The notes: a model not told the origin generated them from the letters alone. A stretch of DNA of 64,000 nt from Pseudomonas azotoformans (GCF_900103345.1 NZ_LT629702.1:5619501-5683500); one strand, 5' to 3'. Numbered from the stretch's first letter, positions 38,793 through 48,111 are shown. Made by a program: numbers and translations.

Positions 38793-39294
38793 CGCCAGCC
38801 GTTTTGGACGTCTGGGCTGGCTCGTACTGAGTGTGCTGGTCCTGGTCATCGACCAGGTCAGCAAGGCTCATTTCGAAGGCTCCTTGCAGATGTTCCAGCA
38901 GATCGTGGTGATCCCGGATTACTTCAGCTGGACCCTGGCCTACAACACCGGCGCCGCCTTCAGCTTCCTGGCTGACAGCGGTGGCTGGCAGCGCTGGCTG
39001 TTCGCCCTGATTGCCGTGGTGGTCAGCGCAGTGTTGGTGGTGTGGCTCAAGCGCCTGGGGCGCGATGATACCTGGCTGGCCATCGCGTTGGCCCTGGTGT
39101 TGGGTGGCGCGCTGGGCAACCTGTACGACCGCATTGCCCTGGGCCATGTGATCGACTTCATTCTGGTGCATTGGCAGAACCGCTGGTATTTCCCGGCGTT
39201 CAACTTTGCCGACAGCGCCATCACCGTCGGTGCAATCATGCTGGCGTTGGACATGTTCAAAAGCAAGAAAACCGGAGAGACCGTCAATGACTGA
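38785..39294 (+). CDS. lspA: Prolipoprotein signal peptidase
   Basis: A 169-residue inner-membrane aspartyl peptidase with four membrane segments that removes signal peptides from diacylated prolipoproteins (LolB, BamD and the TPR lipoprotein here are predicted substrates). Catalytic aspartates Asp124 ([12 protein letters not shown]) and Asp143 (FNFADSAI). ATG 38785 overlaps the ileS stop, and the gene ends overlapping fkpB by 8 bases. The ileS-lspA-fkpB-ispH order is classical. Confidence 0.97.
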   Translation: MPNASRFGRLGWLVLSVLVLVIDQVSKAHFEGSLQMFQQIVVIPDYFSWTLAYNTGAAFSFLADSGGWQRWLFALIAVVVSAVLVVWLKRLGRDDTWLAIALALVLGGALGNLYDRIALGHVIDFILVHWQNRWYFPAFNFADSAITVGAIMLALDMFKSKKTGETVND

Positions 39295-39739
39295 TCAGGT
39301 ATTGGCTGAGCAACGCATCGGCCAGAACACGGAAGTCACTTTGCACTTTGCACTGCGCCTGGAGAATGGCGACACGGTCGACAGCACGTTCGACAAAGCC
39401 CCGGCCACCTTCAAGGTCGGCGACGGCAACCTGCTGCCGGGTTTCGAAGCGGCCCTGTTCGGCTTCAAGGCCGGCGACAAGCGTACCCTGCAGATCCTGC
39501 CGGAAAACGCCTTTGGCCAGCCCAACCCGCAAAACGTACAGATCATCCCGCGTTCGCAGTTCCAGGACATGGACCTGTCGGAGGGCCTGCTGGTGATCTT
39601 CAACGATGCGGCGAATACCGAACTGCCGGGTGTGGTGAAAACCTTCGATGACGCGCAAGTGACCATCGACTTCAACCACCCGTTGGCCGGTAAAACCTTG
39701 ACCTTTGACGTTGAAATCATCGACGTTAAAGCGCTCTGA
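39287..39739 (+). CDS. fkpB: FKBP-type peptidyl-prolyl isomerase FkpB (SlpA-like)
   Basis: A 150-residue SlyD-like FKBP without the His-rich tail. Seen: VTLHFALRLENGDTVDSTF, GDGNLLPGFEAALFGFKAGD and the insert-in-flap region around FGQPNPQNVQIIPRSQF. Start at ATG 39287 overlaps the lspA stop (ATGACTGA). It acts as a cytosolic folding helper. A REPIN separates it from ispH. Confidence 0.93.
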   Translation: MTDQVLAEQRIGQNTEVTLHFALRLENGDTVDSTFDKAPATFKVGDGNLLPGFEAALFGFKAGDKRTLQILPENAFGQPNPQNVQIIPRSQFQDMDLSEGLLVIFNDAANTELPGVVKTFDDAQVTIDFNHPLAGKTLTFDVEIIDVKAL

Positions 39740-39758
39740 TCAACGACGCGGTTAAAAA

Positions 39759-39847
39759 TGTGGGAGCGGGCTTGCTCGCGAATGCTGAGTGTCAGTCAAC
39801 AGATTTATTTACTGACCCACCGCATTCGCGAGCAAGCCCGCTCCCAC
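39759..39847. repeat. REPIN, GCGGGCTTGCTCGCGAA type
   Basis: Inverted REP pair between fkpB and ispH: TGTGGGAGCGGGCTTGCTCG continuing GAATGC on the left, and GCATTCGCGAGCAAGCCCGC on the right. The spacer has GTGTCAGTCA and TACTGACCCACC. It interrupts the fkpB-ispH pair, which may still be co-transcribed. Confidence 0.88.
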
Positions 39848-39918
39848 CTTTGATCTCTACTGTCAGGTGGGTTAGCGTCTAGCTTGAACCCAAGTGGCTG
39901 CAAGACACGAGGCACAGC

Positions 39919-40866
39919 ATGCAAATCAAACTCGCCAACCCCCGTGGCTTCTGCGCCGGTGTGGACCGGGCGATCGAAATCGTCAACCGCGCCCTGGAAG
40001 TCTTCGGGCCGCCGATTTACGTGCGTCATGAAGTCGTCCACAACAAATTCGTGGTCGAAGACCTGCGCGCCCGCGGCGCCATCTTTGTCGAAGAGCTCGA
40101 CCAGGTGCCGGACGATGTGATCGTCATCTTCAGCGCCCACGGTGTTTCCCAGGCTGTGCGTACCGAAGCGGCAGGCCGCGGCCTGAAAGTCTTCGATGCT
40201 ACCTGCCCACTGGTCACCAAGGTGCACATCGAAGTCGCGCGCTACAGCCGTGATGGTCGCGAGTGCATCCTGATCGGCCACGCCGGCCACCCGGAAGTCG
40301 AAGGCACCATGGGTCAGTACGACGCCAGCAATGGCGGGGCGATTTACCTGGTGGAGGACGAAAAAGACGTCGCCAACCTGCAGGTACAGAACCCCGAGCG
40401 CCTGGCATTCGTGACCCAGACCACCCTGTCCATGGACGACACCAGCCGCGTGATCGACGCGCTGCGCAGCCGCTTCCCGGCCATTGGCGGCCCGCGCAAG
40501 GACGACATCTGCTACGCCACCCAGAACCGCCAGGACGCGGTCAAGCAACTGGCAGACGAATGCGATGTGGTCCTGGTGGTTGGTAGCCCCAACAGTTCCA
40601 ACTCCAACCGCCTGCGTGAGTTGGCTGAGCGCATGGCGACGCCGGCGTACCTGATCGATGGTGCCGAAGATATGCAGCGCAGTTGGTTCGACGGTGTCGA
40701 GCGCATTGGCATCACGGCGGGTGCTTCGGCGCCGGAAGTGCTGGTGCGCGGTGTTATCCAGCAGTTGCACGCCTGGGGCGCTACCGGTGCCGATGAACTG
40801 GCTGGCCGCGAAGAGAACATCACGTTCTCCATGCCCAAGGAGCTGCGGGTTCGCTCGCTGCTGTGA
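39919..40866 (+). CDS. ispH: 4-hydroxy-3-methylbut-2-enyl diphosphate reductase
   Basis: A 315-residue [4Fe-4S] enzyme of the MEP pathway giving IPP and DMAPP. The cluster cysteines are Cys12 ([10 protein letters not shown]), the Cys of [10 protein letters not shown] and that of [16 protein letters not shown] and [11 protein letters not shown] are conserved active-site loops. Convergent with the GspH/FimT-like gene. A short GTGCCGGA / TCCGGCAC hairpin lies between the stops. Confidence 0.97.
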   Translation: MQIKLANPRGFCAGVDRAIEIVNRALEVFGPPIYVRHEVVHNKFVVEDLRARGAIFVEELDQVPDDVIVIFSAHGVSQAVRTEAAGRGLKVFDATCPLVTKVHIEVARYSRDGRECILIGHAGHPEVEGTMGQYDASNGGAIYLVEDEKDVANLQVQNPERLAFVTQTTLSMDDTSRVIDALRSRFPAIGGPRKDDICYATQNRQDAVKQLADECDVVLVVGSPNSSNSNRLRELAERMATPAYLIDGAEDMQRSWFDGVERIGITAGASAPEVLVRGVIQQLHAWGATGADELAGREENITFSMPKELRVRSLL

Positions 40867-40883
40867 AGACCCGGTGTGCCGGA

Positions 40884-41402
40884 TCAACTCCGGCACAATG
40901 CCTGCTCGGCACGCTCGCTGCGCAGGCTGATGCGCCCGCTGGGCGCCAGCACTACCTGATGCAGGCTCTGCGCCTGGTCCGTGGCACACACATGCAAAGT
41001 GCCGGCACGGAAGCCTCCCCCTGAAAAGATGGGCTCACCCATCCCGCTGAAGCGCACCTGGTTCTTGAGCGGCCCATTGCCCACGATCGGCGCTTGCCTG
41101 CTGGCCTGGTGCTCCAACAGCACCGGGTTGTCATCGTCCAGGGGGCCGCGCCCGCTGATGTCCACGATGACCCGCCACCCCAGGCCCCAATCATCCTTCA
41201 GTGCGTGAATGACCACCGCCCGGTTGCGTGCGATGGCTTCGGTGCGTGCATAACGCAGGCCTTGCGCCAAGGACTGTGCTGCGCTCTGTCGCTGCTGTGA
41301 CTCCTGCAGGCTCTTGAAACTCGGCACCGCCAGGTTGGCCAGAATGCCGCTCACGATCAGTCCCAGCAGCAGTTCGATCAAGGTGAACCCTCGTTGTTGC
41401 AT
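40884..41402 (-). CDS. GspH/FimT-family minor pseudopilin
   Basis: A 172-residue type IV minor pilin. Prepilin cleavage site QRG followed by FTLIELLLGLIVSGILANLAVPSF, with Glu at +5. The C-terminal part fits the GspH domain. It is either FimT or FimU, and sequence alone does not separate them here. GGAGGG lies 9 bases before the ATG. It points away from pilV-pilW-pilX-pilE across a 180-bp gap. In P. aeruginosa fimT and fimU precede pilV on the same strand, so the arrangement is altered. Confidence 0.87.
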   Translation of the reverse strand: MQQRGFTLIELLLGLIVSGILANLAVPSFKSLQESQQRQSAAQSLAQGLRYARTEAIARNRAVVIHALKDDWGLGWRVIVDISGRGPLDDDNPVLLEHQASRQAPIVGNGPLKNQVRFSGMGEPIFSGGGFRAGTLHVCATDQAQSLHQVVLAPSGRISLRSERAEQALCRS

Positions 41403-41582
41403 GTGCCATCCCTCCGTGGATTTGGGTGTAGTCCTAGGTATAGCGTCCCGTCTGTGGTGCGGATGATGGCCTTCATGTCCAAAGTATTTCCCTTTGTTCC
41501 GGTTGCAGCGCAGGTGAAAAACCGGCGCTAGTCTTGGGCCGCATAGCAGGGTTTACCTGCTCTTTTTCGGACCTCGACACGG

Positions 41583-42080
41583 ATGACGACGGTAATGCTT
41601 GCCTGCACGAACACCTGTTTGCCCAACGCCTTATCCCGCTACCAAGCCGGTACGACACTGATCGAAGTGCTGGTCGCGGTGTTGATTCTCACCATTGGCC
41701 TGCTGGGTGCGGCGGTGATCCAACTCAATGCGCTCAAGTACACCGACAGTTCCAGGATGACCAGCCAGGCCAGTTTCATTGCCTACGACTTGCTCGACCG
41801 GATCCGTGCCAATTCTGCTGCCGACTACACGTGGGGCCGGGCCGAGCGTGCCTTGGCCGGCAACGTTGCCGCCAGTGTGCGCGACCTGGACTTGCATGAT
41901 TTCGAGGCCAACATTCTCGGTTTTGCCGGGGAGAGCGCCAAAGGCTCGGTGTCGATCAGTGGCGGCGAGGTGACGGTCAGCATCAGTTGGGATGACAGTC
42001 GAGGTACAGGCAGGCCGGGTGCCCGGGAAACCTTCACCCTGACCAGTCGCATCCGCGATAAACCGGGAGTGGCGCAATGA
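41583..42080 (+). CDS. pilV: Type IV pilus minor pilin PilV
   Basis: A 165-residue minor pilin. A long 23-residue leader precedes the site QAG-TTLIEVLVAVLILTIGLLG, with Thr rather than Phe at +1 and Glu at +5. The pattern LDRIRANSAADY further in is typical of PilV. The start is uncertain: ATG 41583 is used, and ATG 41595 has a slightly better upstream purine stretch. It overlaps pilW by 4 bases. PilV, PilW and PilX prime pilus assembly. Confidence 0.86.
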   Translation: MTTVMLACTNTCLPNALSRYQAGTTLIEVLVAVLILTIGLLGAAVIQLNALKYTDSSRMTSQASFIAYDLLDRIRANSAADYTWGRAERALAGNVAASVRDLDLHDFEANILGFAGESAKGSVSISGGEVTVSISWDDSRGTGRPGARETFTLTSRIRDKPGVAQ

Positions 42081-42784
42081 GGTGTCTTGTTCGAGGTTTC
42101 AGCCTGGTGGAGTTGCTGCTGGCCTTGGCGATGGGGTTGGTACTGGTGCTCTGGGCCAGCCAGGTGGCAATCAATGCCAGGGCCGCCAACGCCAGCCAGC
42201 AGGCCGCTTTGTTGATGCAGGATGATGCGCGGTTTGTGCTGGGCAAGCTGCTCCAGGATATCCGTCAGGCGGGCATGTTCGGCTGTCTGGCGACAGCGTT
42301 TATCGACAACGCCCCGCCCGCTTTTGACCGGCCTGTCGCTTGGCGTGTCGGAGGCGGATCAACCTCGCTGACGCTGGTGACTACGGATGTCGCCGTTGGA
42401 AGCGGCACGCCTGACTGGACTGTATTGTCCGATTGCACAGGCAGCGCCCACGCCTACGCGGGAAGCGCCCCGGCATCGGCACCCGGGCAAATCCGTTTTG
42501 CGTTACGCCAAGTTACCTACACCTTCGAAGCAGGGCAGTTGAAAGTCAGTACGCCTGCATCACCCGCCAAGGCGGTATTGGTGGATAACGTGAAGGCGTT
42601 CGATATCAGTTTCGGCGTGTCCGCCAAACCTGCGTCAACGGAAGTGGTGCGCTACGACGCCGGCCCGGCCGACGAATCCTTGATACGCAGTGTGCGCATT
42701 GTGATGACGCTGCAAGACCCAGCCGCCCGGGTGAAAGATCAAACCTACAGCGTCGTGGCGGCGCTGCGAAACCGGCTGGGGTAG
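42077..42784 (+). CDS. pilW: Type IV pilus minor pilin PilW
   Basis: A 235-residue prepilin-like protein with a 7-residue leader and site VRG-FSLVELLLALAMGLVL (Glu at +5). It has the PilW-type DDARFVLGKLLQDIRQAGMFGC segment and a C-terminal Ser/Val-rich domain. Start at ATG 42077 overlaps the pilV stop in an ATGA junction. pilX follows after 7 bases. Confidence 0.88.
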   Translation: MRCLVRGFSLVELLLALAMGLVLVLWASQVAINARAANASQQAALLMQDDARFVLGKLLQDIRQAGMFGCLATAFIDNAPPAFDRPVAWRVGGGSTSLTLVTTDVAVGSGTPDWTVLSDCTGSAHAYAGSAPASAPGQIRFALRQVTYTFEAGQLKVSTPASPAKAVLVDNVKAFDISFGVSAKPASTEVVRYDAGPADESLIRSVRIVMTLQDPAARVKDQTYSVVAALRNRLG

Positions 42785-42791
42785 GGCTGCC

Positions 42792-43322
42792 ATGATGCTT
42801 GCAGAAGGTTTTCGTCTGCGACAGGCGGGCATGGTGCTGCTGGTTTGCCTGGTGTTGTTGCTGCTGTTGTCGTTGATTGGTTTGTCATCGATGCAGGCTG
42901 CGCTTACTCAGCAAAAGATTGCCGGTAGCTTCTGGCACCGCAATCAGTCGCTGCAAAGTGCCGAGAGTGGCCTGAGACTCGGGGAATCTGCCATACAGCG
43001 CTCATTTGCAGCGTTGCCGCTATGCCAATCGATCGTCAACTGTGCACCGCCGGAGGCGGCATTTTTGGTGGTCGGGCCTGGAGTGGACCCTGTTTCAGGC
43101 ATCAGTTGGGTGGCACTGAAAGGTGGCTTATACGGGGTTCAATCCCTCGGGCCTGCGGTAGGGCTCGCGCATTTGCCAGCGCAAATCCCTGCAGCGGTGT
43201 ATCGAGTGACGGCTGTCGGGCTGCACGGGCAATTGCGCACGGTGCTGGAGAGTACCTATGCGCGGGTAGAAGAGGAGGGTGGCTCGCGGTTTCGGCGAGT
43301 GGCATGGCGACAACTTCAATAA
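42792..43322 (+). CDS. pilX: Type IV pilus minor pilin PilX
   Basis: A 176-residue PilX-like protein. Leader ends RQAG, followed by MVLLVCLVLLLLLSLIGLSSMQAALTQQKIAG. Position +5 is Val, not Glu. SLQSAESGLRLGE is the typical PilX helix. In P. aeruginosa pilX is followed by pilY1 and pilY2. Here pilE follows after 11 bases. ATG 42792 or 42795 could be the start. Confidence 0.83.
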   Translation: MMLAEGFRLRQAGMVLLVCLVLLLLLSLIGLSSMQAALTQQKIAGSFWHRNQSLQSAESGLRLGESAIQRSFAALPLCQSIVNCAPPEAAFLVVGPGVDPVSGISWVALKGGLYGVQSLGPAVGLAHLPAQIPAAVYRVTAVGLHGQLRTVLESTYARVEEEGGSRFRRVAWRQLQ

Positions 43323-43333
43323 GGAGTAGTGGA

Positions 43334-43735
43334 ATGGGCATGGACAGCCAGGGTTTTACCCTGATCGAGTTACTGATCGCCGTGGTGATCATTGCGGTTC
43401 TGGCCGGGATTGCTTACCCCGGTTACACCGGCCATCTGAAAAAAGTCTATCGCGCTGAAATCGTCGCGCTGTTGACCGAGCAAGCACAGTACCTGGAGCG
43501 CTTTTATGCGAGGAACGGCAGTTTTATTGATGCAGCCGGCGTCAGTGCAGGCAATGATCGCTATAGAATCACCGCTGCATTGAACCCTCAGGACTTCCAA
43601 CTGGTGGCCACGCCGGTCGCCGGCTCGTTAATGGCTGGCGATCCTTGCGGTGACTTCAGCCTGACCGGTACGGGTACGCGGACCAACCCGGGCGCTGCAC
43701 CGCAGATGTCGCGAAAGCTGTGTTGGGGCCAATGA
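43334..43735 (+). CDS. pilE: Type IV pilus minor pilin PilE
   Basis: A 133-residue minor pilin with a 7-residue leader and site SQG-FTLIELLIAVVIIAVLAGIAYPGY (Glu at +5). Two Cys residues near the C-terminus (DPCGDF, KLCWGQ) could form the disulfide loop. AAGGAG at 43321-43326 lies 7 bases before ATG 43334, which fixes the start. It is the last gene of the pilV-pilW-pilX-pilE operon. Confidence 0.9.
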   Translation: MGMDSQGFTLIELLIAVVIIAVLAGIAYPGYTGHLKKVYRAEIVALLTEQAQYLERFYARNGSFIDAAGVSAGNDRYRITAALNPQDFQLVATPVAGSLMAGDPCGDFSLTGTGTRTNPGAAPQMSRKLCWGQ

Positions 43736-43797
43736 TGAGGGTGCTCGATGATTGGGCGCCGGGTGCGCTTGTTCCTATTTATCGGCTGGATCAAATG

Positions 43798-44907
43798 ATG
43801 GCAGAGCAACAGCAGGTAGTGATTGTCGGTGGCGGAGTCATCGGCTTGTTGACGGCGTTCAACCTCGCCACCCAGGGGCAGGCGGTGGTGCTGCTGGAGC
43901 GCGTAGGGTTGGGGCAGGAGTCCTCCTGGGCGGGTGGTGGCATTGTCTCGCCCCTGTATCCCTGGCGCTACAGCCCGGCGGTCACGGCCCTGGCTCATTG
44001 GTCCCAGGATTTTTATCCACAGCTGGCGCAGCGTCTGTTCGCTGCGACGGGCGTTGATCCGGAGGTTCACACCACGGGCTTGTACTGGCTCGATCTGGAT
44101 GACGAAGCCGAAGCACTTTCTTGGGCCGCGCGTGAAGGCCGGCCCTTGAGCAAGGTGGACGTGTCGGCCGCCCATGACGCCGTTCCGGTGCTGGGCGGCG
44201 GTTACTCCCAGGCGATCTACATGGCCAACGTTGCCAATGTGCGCAACCCGCGCCTGGTCAAATCCCTCAAGGCTGCGCTGCTGGCGCTGCCTGGCGTGAC
44301 CATTCATGAACAGTGCGAAGTGACAGGCTTTGTCTTGGATGCGGGTAATGTCGTGGGTGTGAACAGCGCTGATGGGCCGATCTTCGGCGATCAGGTCGTA
44401 CTGGCGGCCGGCGCATGGAGCGGTGAGCTGCTCGGCACGTTGGGCCTGTCGCTGCCGGTCGAGCCGGTCAAAGGCCAGATGATTCTGTACAAATGCGCTT
44501 CGGACTTCCTGTCGAGCATGGTATTAGCCAAGGGGCGTTACGCGATCCCTCGGCGGGACGGGCACATCCTGATCGGCAGTACCCTGGAACATGAAGGTTT
44601 CGACAAGACCCCCACCGAAACCGCGCTGGAAAGCCTCAAGGCGTCAGCGGTGGAACTGATCCCCGCCCTGGCGGACGCCGAAGTGGTTGGACATTGGGCC
44701 GGTCTGCGTCCCGGTTCGCCCGAAGGCATTCCCTACATCGGTCGTGTGCCGGGCTTCAATGGCCTGTGGCTCAACTGCGGGCATTACCGCAACGGCCTGG
44801 TGCTTGCGCCGGCGTCCTGCCAATTGTTTGCTGACTTGCTACTGGCGCGTGCACCGATCATCGACCCGGCGCCGTATGCGCCGGCCGGTCGGCTCAACGC
44901 TGGATAG
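43798..44907 (+). CDS. thiO: Glycine oxidase (FAD-dependent)
   Basis: A 369-residue D-amino-acid-oxidase-family flavoprotein. N-terminal VVIVGGGVIGLLTAFNLATQG, ESSWAGGGIVSPLYPWRY and C-terminal NCGHYRNGLVLAPAS are ThiO signatures. It oxidises glycine to iminoglycine for the thiazole of thiamine. Start at ATG 43798 (or 43795, one residue longer), with GGA about 7 bases upstream. Its end overlaps the convergent PP0621-type gene by 14 bases. The pilS-pilR pair that follows this gene in P. aeruginosa (recalled) is absent. Confidence 0.9.
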   Translation: MAEQQQVVIVGGGVIGLLTAFNLATQGQAVVLLERVGLGQESSWAGGGIVSPLYPWRYSPAVTALAHWSQDFYPQLAQRLFAATGVDPEVHTTGLYWLDLDDEAEALSWAAREGRPLSKVDVSAAHDAVPVLGGGYSQAIYMANVANVRNPRLVKSLKAALLALPGVTIHEQCEVTGFVLDAGNVVGVNSADGPIFGDQVVLAAGAWSGELLGTLGLSLPVEPVKGQMILYKCASDFLSSMVLAKGRYAIPRRDGHILIGSTLEHEGFDKTPTETALESLKASAVELIPALADAEVVGHWAGLRPGSPEGIPYIGRVPGFNGLWLNCGHYRNGLVLAPASCQLFADLLLARAPIIDPAPYAPAGRLNAG

Positions 44908-45127
44908 ATTTCGGCCCTTGCTCCAGGTGCGCCTGGGTGCAATACCACTCCTGGCGTGAGCTCAAGGCGCGATCCTGCGGCAGATGCACGCCGCAGTGGG
45001 CGCAGCGCACCATCAGGGCCGCGTCAGGCTCGCTGGCACGATGCTGCCTGGCGGCCGGGCTTTTGAATTTGCGCCAGAACCATACTGCGGCGGCAATGAC
45101 GGCAATCCAGAACAGTAGACGAAGCAT
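44894..45127 (-). CDS. PP0621 family small membrane protein
   Basis: A 77-residue protein with one N-terminal membrane segment (about 2-18; LLFWIAVIAAAVWFW), a basic linker and a Cys-rich cytosolic part (VRCAHCGVHLP, then WYCTQAH). It matches the PP0621-type family found next to bamD in pseudomonads, and function is unknown. The CxxC ... CxxxH pattern suggests zinc binding. Confidence 0.78.
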   Translation of the reverse strand: MLRLLFWIAVIAAAVWFWRKFKSPAARQHRASEPDAALMVRCAHCGVHLPQDRALSSRQEWYCTQAHLEQGPKSIQR

Positions 45128-45202
45128 GATGGGCAGTTTCTCGACAAGGAATGCACCAGTTTAGCCAAGGACGTGCCAGGCGCACAGCGCAATAATACCG
45201 CC

Positions 45203-45230
45203 CACAAAAAAGGAGCCTCGCAAGGCTCCT
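45203..45230 (-). terminator. Intrinsic terminator of bamD
   Basis: On the minus strand, AGGAGCCT-TGCG-AGGCTCCT is an 8-bp perfect stem followed by TTTTT, 21 bases after the bamD stop. Confidence 0.85.
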
Positions 45231-45251
45231 TCTTGATGACGCGAGGTGCTA

Positions 45252-46277
45252 TCAGTCGAACACACCGAAGGTCATGTAGCTGAACCACGAACGGTCCTGG
45301 TTATTGCCCAGGGCCTGCGGCGCTTCCTCTTCGATCACGTCGCCGTTTTCATCATGCGGCTTGAGTTCCGAAGGGATGGCGTCCTTGGCATCCTGGTACT
45401 GTTTGATCACGTCCTGGTTGGCGCGGGTTTCGCCCGGCGGCAGCGGTGGACGGGACTCGATCAGGCCCAGGGTGTACTTGCTCAGCCACGAACGGTTGTC
45501 GGCTTCGGCCACCTGAGGCACGAACTGGCCGTCTTTCAGGCTTGAGTGGTCCGGGTAGTTGAGCTTCAGGGTTTCCAGGCTGGTGCTGGCCAGTTCGTCC
45601 AGGTGCAGGCGCTGGTAGGCCTCGGTCATCACGGCCAGGCCGTCACCTACGGAAGGGGTTTCCTGGAAGTTTTCCACAACGTAGCGGCCACGGTTGGCAG
45701 CTGCGACGTACGCCTGACGAGTCAGGTAGTAGTGGGCCACGTGGATCTCGTAGGAAGCCAGCAGATTGCGCAGGTAGATCATGCGCTGCTTGGCGTCCGG
45801 CGCGTAGCGGCTATTGGGGTAGCGGCTGGTCAGCTGGGCGAACTCGTTGTAGGAGTCGCGGGCAGCGCCCGGGTCACGCTTGGTCATGTCCAGCGGCAGG
45901 AAGCGCGCCAGCAGGCCAACGTCCTGGTCGAACGAGGTCAGGCCCTTCATGTAGTAGGCGTAGTCGACGTTCGGGTGCTGCGGGTGCAGGCGGATGAAAC
46001 GCTCGGCGGCGGACTTGGCGGCTTCCGGCTCGGCGTTCTTGTAGTTGGCGTAGATCAGCTCGAGCTGGGCCTGGTCGGCGTAGCGCCCGAACGGATAGCG
46101 CGACTCCAGGGCCTTCAGCTTCGCTGTGGCGCTGGTGTAGCTATTATTGTCCAAGTCTTTCTGAGCCAGTTGGTACAACTCGACTTCGCTCAGGTTTTCG
46201 TCGACGACTTCCTTTGTTGACGAGCAAGCAGCAGTCATGGCGAGGATGGCGATCAGCAGCAGGTGTTTCACTTGCAT
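45252..46277 (-). CDS. bamD: Outer-membrane protein assembly factor BamD
   Basis: A 341-residue lipoprotein (lipobox TAA followed by Cys18) with TPR repeats, an essential partner of BamA in inserting beta-barrel proteins. Diagnostic segments are [39 protein letters not shown] and [18 protein letters not shown]. The C-terminal tail is longer than in E. coli (about 245 residues), as usual in pseudomonads. Start chosen at ATG 46277 ([10 protein letters not shown]). Upstream codons lack signal-peptide character. Divergent from rluD. Confidence 0.95.
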   Translation of the reverse strand: MQVKHLLLIAILAMTAACSSTKEVVDENLSEVELYQLAQKDLDNNSYTSATAKLKALESRYPFGRYADQAQLELIYANYKNAEPEAAKSAAERFIRLHPQHPNVDYAYYMKGLTSFDQDVGLLARFLPLDMTKRDPGAARDSYNEFAQLTSRYPNSRYAPDAKQRMIYLRNLLASYEIHVAHYYLTRQAYVAAANRGRYVVENFQETPSVGDGLAVMTEAYQRLHLDELASTSLETLKLNYPDHSSLKDGQFVPQVAEADNRSWLSKYTLGLIESRPPLPPGETRANQDVIKQYQDAKDAIPSELKPHDENGDVIEEEAPQALGNNQDRSWFSYMTFGVFD

Positions 46278-46426
46278 GGCGGCTTGCGTCCCTATGACGG
46301 CCGCTGTCTTGGGCGGGGCCGTCCTGTTATGATGAGCGCCCCGTTGAAAGCCTCGGGGCAAAAGACGCCGTATTTAACCACAAGCGCGCAGCCGAAACCA
46401 AAGGCTGTGCCACGCCTAGTCTGAGC

Positions 46427-47389
46427 ATGTCCGATAAAATTGAACTTCGCGCAGAGGTGCCGTCCGAATTGGGCGGCCAACGCCTCGATCAAGTCGCCGC
46501 ACAATTATTCGCTGAGCACTCGCGCTCGCGCCTTTCCGCCTGGATCAAAGACGGCCGCCTGACTGTGGATGGAGCGGTTAGCCGCCCGCGAGACATAGTC
46601 CATGGCGGTGCGATTCTTGAGCTGACTGCCGAGCAGGAAGCCCAGGGAGAATGGGTCGCCCAGGACATCGAGCTGGATATCGTCTACGAAGACGACGACA
46701 TCCTGGTCATCAACAAACCCGCAGGCCTGGTGGTTCACCCGGCAGCCGGGCATGCTGATGGCACCTTGCTCAATGCCTTGTTGCACCATGTGCCGGACAT
46801 CATCAATGTCCCGCGCTGTGGCATCGTGCACCGCCTGGACAAGGACACCACCGGTCTGATGGTGGTGGCCAAGACCATTCAGGCGCAGACGCAGCTGGTT
46901 ACACAGTTGCAGAGCCGCAGCGTCAGCCGGATCTACGAGTGCATCGTGATCGGTGTCGTAGTGGCCGGTGGCAAGATCAACGCTCCGATTGGCCGTCACG
47001 GCCAGCAGCGCCAGCGTATGGCGGTGATGGAAGGCGGCAAGCAGGCCGTCAGTCACTACCGTGTGCTGGAGCGCTTCCGCTCCCACACCCACGTGCGGGT
47101 CAAGCTCGAAACCGGCCGTACCCACCAGATTCGCGTGCACATGGCACACATCAACTTCCCGTTGGTCGGTGATCCGGCCTACGGCGGTCGCTTCCGCATT
47201 CCACCGGCGGCGAGCCAGACCATGGTTGAATCGCTGAAAAACTTCCCGCGCCAGGCGTTGCATGCACGCTTCCTGGAACTGGATCATCCGACGAGCGGTA
47301 AGCGGATGAGCTGGGAATCGCCTCTGCCGGACGATCTGGTCTGGTTGTTGACGCTGCTCAAGCAGGATCGCGAGGCGTTTGTCGGATGA
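46427..47389 (+). CDS. rluD: 23S rRNA pseudouridine(1911/1915/1917) synthase
   Basis: A 320-residue RluA-family enzyme with N-terminal S4 domain (GGQRLDQVAAQLFAEHSRSRL) and catalytic Asp in HRLDKDTTGLMVVAK. It modifies helix 69 of 23S rRNA, important for ribosome assembly. It overlaps pgeF by 4 bases. A TATGAT candidate -10 is at 46328-46333. The bamD/rluD/pgeF/clpB neighbourhood is conserved across gammaproteobacteria. Confidence 0.96.
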   Translation: MSDKIELRAEVPSELGGQRLDQVAAQLFAEHSRSRLSAWIKDGRLTVDGAVSRPRDIVHGGAILELTAEQEAQGEWVAQDIELDIVYEDDDILVINKPAGLVVHPAAGHADGTLLNALLHHVPDIINVPRCGIVHRLDKDTTGLMVVAKTIQAQTQLVTQLQSRSVSRIYECIVIGVVVAGGKINAPIGRHGQQRQRMAVMEGGKQAVSHYRVLERFRSHTHVRVKLETGRTHQIRVHMAHINFPLVGDPAYGGRFRIPPAASQTMVESLKNFPRQALHARFLELDHPTSGKRMSWESPLPDDLVWLLTLLKQDREAFVG

Positions 47390-48111
47390 GTGACTGGCTG
47401 ATACCTGACTGGCCCGCGCCGGCTCAGGTGAAAGCCTGCGTCACCACTCGAGCGGGCGGCGTCAGTCTGGCGCCGTTCGACAGCCTCAACCTGGGCGATC
47501 ATGTCGAGGATAATCTTGACGCGGTCCTCGAAAACCGCCGCCGTCTTACCGACGCGTTCAATATTCAGCCTGCCTGGTTGCGCCAAGTCCACGGGGTAAC
47601 TGTGGTCGAGGCTGACCCGTCACGCATTGCCGAAGCTGATGGCAGCTGGACCAGCACCCCTGGCATCGCCTGCACCTCAATGACCGCCGATTGCCTGCCC
47701 GCGTTGTTCTGCAACCGCGCTGGCACCCGCGTGGCTGCAGCCCATGCTGGCTGGCGCGGCCTGGCGGCGGGGGGGCTGGAAGGGGCTTTCGAAAGCCTCG
47801 GCGCCGAACCTGAAGACGTGCTGGTCTGGCTCGGCCCGGCGATTGGCCCACAAGCCTTCGAAGTCGGCCCGGAAGTACGCGAAGCCTTCATGCAGCCGTT
47901 GCCGATCACTGCCGAAGCGTTCGTGCCCAGCCACAACCCAGGCAAGTTCATGGCCGACATCTATAAGCTCGCGCGCCTACGCCTTGCCGCGCGTGGCGTT
48001 ACTGCTGTGTATGGTGGTGGGTACTGCACCGTGACTGACCCGCGCTTCTTTTCCTACCGGCGCAGCCCTCGCACCGGACGTTTTGCCTCCCTTGTCTGGC
48101 TTGAACGCTAG
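47386..48111 (+). CDS. pgeF: Peptidoglycan editing factor PgeF (YfiH, laccase domain)
   Basis: A 241-residue Cu/Zn-binding multicopper-like protein. Metal ligands lie in TADCLPALFCN, AAHAGWRGLAAGG and GGYCTVTDPRFFSYRR. PgeF corrects misincorporated L-Ser at position 1 of the peptidoglycan stem. Older names are polyphenol oxidase or laccase-domain protein. It overlaps the rluD end in an ATGA junction and precedes clpB. Confidence 0.93.
   Translation: MSDWLIPDWPAPAQVKACVTTRAGGVSLAPFDSLNLGDHVEDNLDAVLENRRRLTDAFNIQPAWLRQVHGVTVVEADPSRIAEADGSWTSTPGIACTSMTADCLPALFCNRAGTRVAAAHAGWRGLAAGGLEGAFESLGAEPEDVLVWLGPAIGPQAFEVGPEVREAFMQPLPITAEAFVPSHNPGKFMADIYKLARLRLAARGVTAVYGGGYCTVTDPRFFSYRRSPRTGRFASLVWLER

Noticed and set aside
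35982..38864. Open frame of about 960 codons opposite ileS
   Set aside because: Antisense shadow of ileS, with no recognisable protein family and no ribosome site.
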